From positions 100,177,498 to 100,241,497 of the forward strand of contig CM055958.1 in NCBI GenBank assembly GCA_029490685.1: a stretch of DNA of 64,000 bases, given 5' to 3'. Source of the stretch: Schizonepeta tenuifolia (lineage: Eukaryota > Streptophyta > Magnoliopsida > Lamiales > Lamiaceae). The translations under genes were made by a program, and so were the position numbers. Of the stretch, positions 58,767 through 64,000 are shown piece after piece. Each line of letters opens with the position of its first letter. Within the stretch, counting starts at the first letter, position 1. Under the pieces are notes generated by a model. That model saw only the letters and a program-made list of their open reading frames with translations, did no database searches and had not been told where the DNA came from.

Positions 58767-61700
58767 ATGGCTTCCGCCAACGCTCTCTCCTCCGCTTCCA
58801 TTCTTCCTTCTCCTTCTAAAAACGTATCTTCTCCTCCGCGTTCACCTTCTCCTTCCCTCCCTTTCTCGCTTATTGTTTTCTCACCTGAATTGTGTTTTTT
58901 TTTTTTTTTTTTTTTTTTCCTATTTCAGTGGCGGTTGAAGAACAGTAGAGCGAGCCAATTGCGGCAGGGGCAGAAGCAGGCCAAGAATCGGTTTATGGTG
59001 AGGGCTAATTCTAAGGATATTGCATTCGACCAGAAATCGAGGTCTGCCATGCAGGCCGGAATCGATAAGCTCGCCGACGCCGTCGGTCTCACCCTCGGCC
59101 CCAGGGGTAATTCTTCCCCAAATTGCTCCTTTTTTACCTAATTCTGCTGTAATTGACTTATTTTGCCTGTTTCTATTTTGTCGTCTGTGTTGATGTGCAG
59201 GAATTTCAGTTTCTTCTTGTATATAATGATTGTCATCCTCTGCAAATTTGAAGTGCAGTTTTGTTTTTTCTGTTGTGGGAGAATTGAGCATGTTTCAAGT
59301 GATGTATTAGATTTCGAAGTCAATGTTATCTAGTTTTCGTGCGAGTTTGATTACTACTTTTGATAATCTGGTCTGGTTGAGGTAGATGCAATTAGTTAAA
59401 GGTGGTCTTGTATGGAGAGGGCAGAAATAATCTTATGTAGAAATGTAGATCCCTTTTTGCTTTGAGGGGTGTAGATTATTTTGTGGATATTACTTCAAAA
59501 AAGGTAATGTCTTTAATGCAAAGTGAACACGAGGTGTCTTTGTTTTGCATATGCTCGGGGGTTTGATTTTGGTGGGATATATATGATTGAGTATTTGTAG
59601 GATTAGATGGTTAAACGAGCTCAAAATTATTCAATGCATTAGAGTACTTAGTGTGATTATTTTGTTTGATATGCCTCCTTACCGGTGATTTTCTTGGATA
59701 ATGTGTAGGGCGGAATGTTGTTCTAGATGAGTTTGGCTCCGTAAAGGTTGTCAATGATGGGGTGACTATTGCAAGGGCCATAGAGTTGCCTGATCCCATG
59801 GAAAATGCTGGTGCTGCTTTGATCAGAGAGGTTGATATCTTGTGCAGTAGTAAATGTTTTTTTGTTGGTGGTGGTGTTTGATATGGAAAAATTTGAGTTG
59901 TGTGTTGCAGGTTGCTAGCAAGACAAATGATTCTGCAGGTGATGGCACTACTACAGCCTCAGTTCTTGCTCGTGAAATTATCAAACTCGGTCTTCTCAGC
60001 GTTACCTCTGGTGCTAATCCGGTGTCATTGAAGAGGGGTATTGATAAAACTGTGGCGGGTTTGATTAACGAGCTTGAAAACAGAGCCAGGCCCATCAAGG
60101 GCCGGACTGATATAGAAGGTATGTATGCTGCTCCTTTAAGTTCTTGATTCGCTGTGTAGCCCGTAGAATGCTAATTCATTATATTGAAAATCTGAAAAAT
60201 GCAGCTGTTGCTACAATCTCTGCTGGTAACGACCAGAGCATTGGGGCAATGATTGCTGATGCAGTTGACAAGGTTGGACCAGATGGTGTCTTGTCCATCG
60301 AGTCATCATCTTCGTTTGAGACCACTGTCGATGTGGAAGAAGGAATGGAGGTCTGTATGCATTTGAGTTATATTTCCTCCCTTCATGTTTAGATAGCTAA
60401 GTGTTGAAGATACGATAAAGTTTGTTACTTGTTTTTCAGATTGATAGAGGATATATCTCCCCACAATTTGTGACCAACCCCGAGAAGATGCTTGTCGAGT
60501 TTGAGAACTGCAAAGTACTGGTTACAGATCAGAAGATTTCCTTGATCAAGGATATCATTCCTCTGCTCGAGAAGACGACGCAGTTAAGAGCACCTTTGCT
60601 TATCATTGCAGAAGATGTCACCGGAGAGGCTTTGGCCACTCTTGTTGTCAACAAGCTCCGGGGCATTGTGAACGTGGCAGCAATCAAAGCGCCCGGTTTT
60701 GGAGAAAGAAGGAAAGCCCTTCTTCAAGATATTGCCATCATGACTGGTGAGAATGATTTCTCTGAGCAATTTCGCCCTCGTTTGTGCATTTGATCTGATG
60801 AAAGTGCTTCTTTATTTTTGTGCAGGAGCTGAGTATCAAGCAACTGATTTGAGCTTGTTTGTGGAGAAGACTGATATCGACCAGCTGGGAACAGCAAGAA
60901 AAATTACAATCAGCAAGGATTCGACCACCATAATTGCCGATGCTGCATCCAAGGACGAGCTGCAGGCAAGGATTGCTCAGCTTAAAAAGGAGTTAGCTGA
61001 CACTGATTCTGTTTACGACACCGAGAAGCTTGCGGAGAGGATTGCTAAGCTGTCGGGTGGAGTAGCTGTCATCAAAGTCGGCGCAGCAACAGAGACGGAG
61101 CTTGAGGACCGGAAACTACGCATAGAGGATGCCAAGAATGCAACTTTTGCTGCCATTGAGGAAGGCATTGTGCCCGGTGGTGGTGCTGCATTAGTCCATC
61201 TCTCCGCATATGTGTCCACCATAAAGGAGACGCTCGAAGATCCAGATGAGCGCCTCGGTGCTGACATCATCCAAAAGGTATGGATGATGTAATGTTTACC
61301 TTGGGTGATAAATTAGATTAACAATACATATCATTGAGTATTTGGAGCGCTACATGATCAAACAAGCTCAAAATTGTTCGATTTGTTGCAGGCGTTGATA
61401 GCACCGTGCTCTCTGATAGCACAGAACGCGGGAGTTGAAGGAGAGGTGATAGTGGAGAAGGTGAGGGCTGCCGAGTGGGAGTCTGGGTACAACGCCATGA
61501 CTGATAAGCACGAGAACTTGTTGGACGCCGGCGTGATCGACCCAGCTAAGGTGACGAGATGCGCTTTGCAAAATGCTGCCTCGATTGCTGGAATGGTGCT
61601 GACGACGCAAGCCATCGTGGTGGAGAAGCGCAAGCCGAAGCCGGTGGCAGCACAACCTGGTTCTGGTGCTGATGCACCTGTTGGCAGTTATTCAGTGTAG
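58767..61700 (+). CDS. CPN60A: Plastid chaperonin 60 subunit alpha (RuBisCO-binding protein alpha)
   Basis: Eight exons: 58767-58823, 58929-59106, 59709-59830, 59911-60118, 60205-60350, 60440-60746, 60826-61277, 61392-61700; 592 aa in phase. The first 45-50 residues (Met-Ala-Ser-Ala-Asn-Ala-Leu-Ser-Ser, then basic) are a plastid transit peptide. The group I chaperonin core follows: Leu-Thr-Leu-Gly-Pro-Arg-Gly-Arg-Asn-Val, the ATP-binding Gly-Asp-Gly-Thr-Thr-Thr with Ala-Ser-Val, and Ile-Val-Pro-Gly-Gly-Gly-Ala-Ala. The Ser-Ala-Gly-Asp-Gly-Thr-Thr-Thr-Ala-Ser version and later blocks identify the alpha rather than the beta subunit. Alpha and beta form the stromal tetradecamer that folds RuBisCO and other proteins with CPN20/CPN10. 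The promoter carries heat-shock elements. Confidence 0.95.
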
Positions 61701-61751
61701 AATAGATTCGGCAATGAGAATTCACGTAGCTGCATGCTTCTAGTTTGTAGG

Positions 61752-61752
61752 G

Positions 61753-61780
<28 letters not shown>
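61752..61780. repeat. (GA)n microsatellite in CPN60A 3' UTR
   Basis: A 29-bp GA run begins 52 bp after the CPN60A stop codon, probably within the transcribed 3' UTR. Confidence 0.9.
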
Positions 61781-61783
<3 letters not shown>

Positions 61784-62519
61784 AAGGTCTCTAGAATTGT
61801 TGTTGTTGCCTAACGTATAAAACAATTTTGTCATTTGCAAAGGAAATTGGATTCGTTTTTACTAGGCGTTCTGTTCATTTTGAATAAATACTACTAGTAG
61901 TAAAGAACGTAGTAATTGTTAATTGTTAATTGTTAATTTATTTAAAGGGAACATATACTATGAGAATCCAATTTAATTACAAAAGATATGCACAAAAGTT
62001 TCATAAATTTATATATTTTCCCAAAGTTAATAAAATTTCGAAGTATGATGAATAAATAGGAGCTTTTAATGGTAATAATTTGAAATATTTATTTTATTTA
62101 TATGTATAGAAACGTTAAAGTCCCCCAATACCGAAATTGGCCTTCCTCGTTGATATCCCTCCGCAAACTGCCCTGGTAATTTGCGAGAAGCAGAGACCCA
62201 AATCCGTCAAAGAAGTCTGGTATCGGTTATATTGACTCGTGGAAGCACACAAGTTATGATGCGTGGAAGCAGGTAGCAGTACAAATGGCCAGATCGCCTC
62301 GGAAACCGCCTCCTTTTCCTTCTCCTCTCTCGCTCTACATGTTTTCCCCTCCCATTTCTCACTCCTTGTGCTCGGAATCTCGCTCCGCTCCCATTTCAGG
62401 TGTGATTTCTGCATCTCTTCTCACTTTTTCCCCGCCTGCATTGCCGCAATCGCGCTCGATTTCGCTGATCGATCTTGGGTGTGTTCTGTGCGTGCATGGG
62501 GTTGGAATAGGGTTGGAGG
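61781..62519. other. CPN60A 3' flank and LPA1-like gene promoter/5' UTR
   Basis: It is AT-rich to about 62110 and contains TTGTTAATTGTTAATTGTTAATT (three tandem TTGTTAA units near 61917). It then becomes C/T-rich (62300-62480), as expected for a plant 5' UTR. No separate gene is supported. Confidence 0.55.
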
Positions 62520-64000
62520 ATGTCGGTGCCGGAGGGATTGGCGACGAAGCTGCTGTACGTAGTGGTGGTGGAGGATGATGATGATGATGATGATGCGGCG
62601 GACGGGAAGGAGACGTCGTCGTTTCGGTACTCGCGTTCGGTTCTCCAGAGTGCTCTGCAGCTCATCGGTTGCAAGCCTCGCCATTCCTTTAAGGTCGATC
62701 TCCTTTTTTTTTCTGATTGCTCGGCTTTGTAGGTTGCTTGAGCTGTCATTTGCATGCATGGCTTTGATGACGAAAGGAATGTGTGTGTGTGAAATGGATA
62801 ATAGGTTTAAATGGATAAATTCTGAGTTTCAGATCTTCTGAGAACATAGAGTAGTTTTGAAGCTTCTTTGTCGAGGTTAATCATAATAATAGCACTTTTA
62901 TAGGCGATGAAGTTTGAAGTTTGACGCGATTCTGTGTTTTTTAAGTATCTAATTTGACAAAAATGATGCACATTTTGCAATGTGTTCATGTTATCACTAC
63001 ATTGACAGCTCAGAATCTTTAGAATTTAAGCCACTCAAAGCCACACTGCGTATGCGAATAGAATGACTAATATAATTGAATATCAGAATATGGATTGCCT
63101 GCAAACATATTAAACACGTACACGTGTTTTTTCGCATACATGAACCTTTTGGATCATAATATCAGAATATGGATTGCCTGCAAACATATGCTCAAGTGAT
63201 TTTTGCACTTGAGCATCTTGCAATTGTAGGTTTCCTTTCTGTTGGCCTTCTCTAGCTTGTATAAGGGGACTGTTATATATCAGCAACACCTTTATGGCGT
63301 TGTGCCTAAAGCATTCCTATTTTCTACAGATCAGCCAAAGGGTATTTGAGGTCATAAGGCGGGAAAATGCTCTGGAGAAGTTGGTTTCCCCTTTTGCTGG
63401 GGTGTCACCGCAAGATGTCAAGGCATATCATAACAAGGAAATGGAAAGCAATGTTGACACCTGCTTGGACAGAGCAGATGTTGCTAATTTATCTTTAGAA
63501 GAAGATAAGAGTAAGAAGGAGCCATTTGAATTGTACAAAAGGCGCACCACTGTTGTTGTTAGAAGAAAATATTTTCTTGATGTTGTTTGTGAAGCTCTCT
63601 CTGAATACAAGTATGTCGGGCCAAATCAGAGGGCTGATTTGGTAATTGCATGCAGGTACAGTTGCATTCGAAGTCCATATTGGGCATTGGGTTCGTTATG
63701 AACATGTGAAGTTCTAGAAACGATTTGGTTGTTGTGTTTCATTGTCAATCATTACACGATTTATATTTACATGGATTGTTCTATGCAACTAGTGCCCCTC
63801 GTAGCTTCACATTGTTTGTTTATGTGAAACATACTTGTAATCTCCTGTTATTAGCGTCTCAAGTATGGATATGAGCTTATCCACTTATTCAGTTCATGAA
63901 ATTATTGACTATAACCTTAGGTCACAATTCTTTCATCATGTATTTAGGTTCCTATCTAAATCTGACACGTGTAATTTGGTTAGAACATCCCTTGAAAAAC
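62520..64000 (+). CDS. LPA1-like P-loop kinase protein, 5' part (truncated by window end)
   Basis: Exon 1 is 62520-62693 (58 codons, ending at GTCGAT) and exon 2 is 63330-63655 (ending TGCAG|GTACAG); the sequence from 63656 to the window end is intron. Exon 1 begins with Leu-Leu-Tyr-Val-Val-Val-Val, a poly-Asp run and Phe-Arg-Tyr-Ser-Arg-Ser-Val-Leu-Gln-Ser. Exon 2 begins Ile-Ser-Gln-Arg-Val-Phe-Glu-Val and contains Arg-Arg-Thr-Thr-Val-Val-Val-Arg-Arg. This is the N-terminal domain of the rice LPA1 family, annotated as related to 2-phosphoglycerate kinase and linked to seed phytic acid. The P-loop kinase part would lie downstream, so its catalytic residues cannot be checked here. Arabidopsis counterparts are At5g60760 and At3g45090. 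Confidence 0.85.
63080..63189. repeat. 31-bp direct repeat in LPA1-like intron 1
   Basis: ATATCAGAATATGGATTGCC with the following TGCAAACATAT occurs at 63080-63110 and 63159-63189, identical and 79 bp apart. Between them lies the palindrome AAACACGTACACGTGTTT. Confidence 0.85.

Noticed and set aside
62575..62841. ORF starting with seven Met
   Set aside because: Frame shadow of the poly-Asp codons of the LPA1-like first exon.

Overview
The window is nuclear DNA of a flowering plant, most likely a eudicot. The evidence is intron-rich genes with GT-AG boundaries, a plastid chaperonin gene, an Arabidopsis-like gene set, and LTR retrotransposons primed by the plant initiator-tRNA-Met site TGGTATCAGAGC. 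I cannot name the species; an asterid (Lamiales-like) origin is only an impression.

Positions 1 to about 30,020 are a nest of transposable elements. At 1-1985 lies the 3' end of one Ty1-copia (Sirevirus-like) element. From about 1990 to 30,020 lies an old Mutator-like element (MULE) carrying two decayed convergent genes: a DUF1985/Ulp1-protease gene on + and a mudrA-type transposase on -. A copia element sits inside the Ulp1 gene (3684-24450), bounded by a perfect 5-bp target duplication CAAAT. A Ty3-gypsy chromovirus of Tekay/Del type (8900-20930) sits inside the copia integrase. About 3 kb of copia internal sequence occurs on both sides of the gypsy element, so the nest was rearranged after the insertions. 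A CACTA-type terminus (26545-26961) interrupts the transposase gene.

Positions 32,181-64,000 are a gene-rich block with six recognisable genes: a Lzipper-MIP1/DUF547 protein (-), a mitochondrial GET3C-like ATPase (+), a long ABCG24/28-type half transporter (-), an OTU deubiquitinase (+), the plastid chaperonin CPN60 alpha (+), and the start of an LPA1-like P-loop kinase gene (+, running off the end). I rebuilt exons by eye from homology and splice sites. The total lengths (659, 391, 1121 and 592 aa for the four best models) fit the families. Four of these genes have Arabidopsis relatives that I recall as near neighbours on chromosome 5 (At5g60720, At5g60730, At5g60740, At5g60760), which suggests conserved gene order with OTU and CPN60A added.

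The most unusual items are an acidic extra ORF between the primer-binding site and gag of the gypsy element, a tandem ladder of degenerate primer-binding-site repeats in the same leader, a duplicated TGACGTCA module there, the copia/gypsy duplication, a tandem repeat of exon-intron-like units at the 5' end of the MULE transposase, and a compound heat-shock element upstream of the chaperonin gene.
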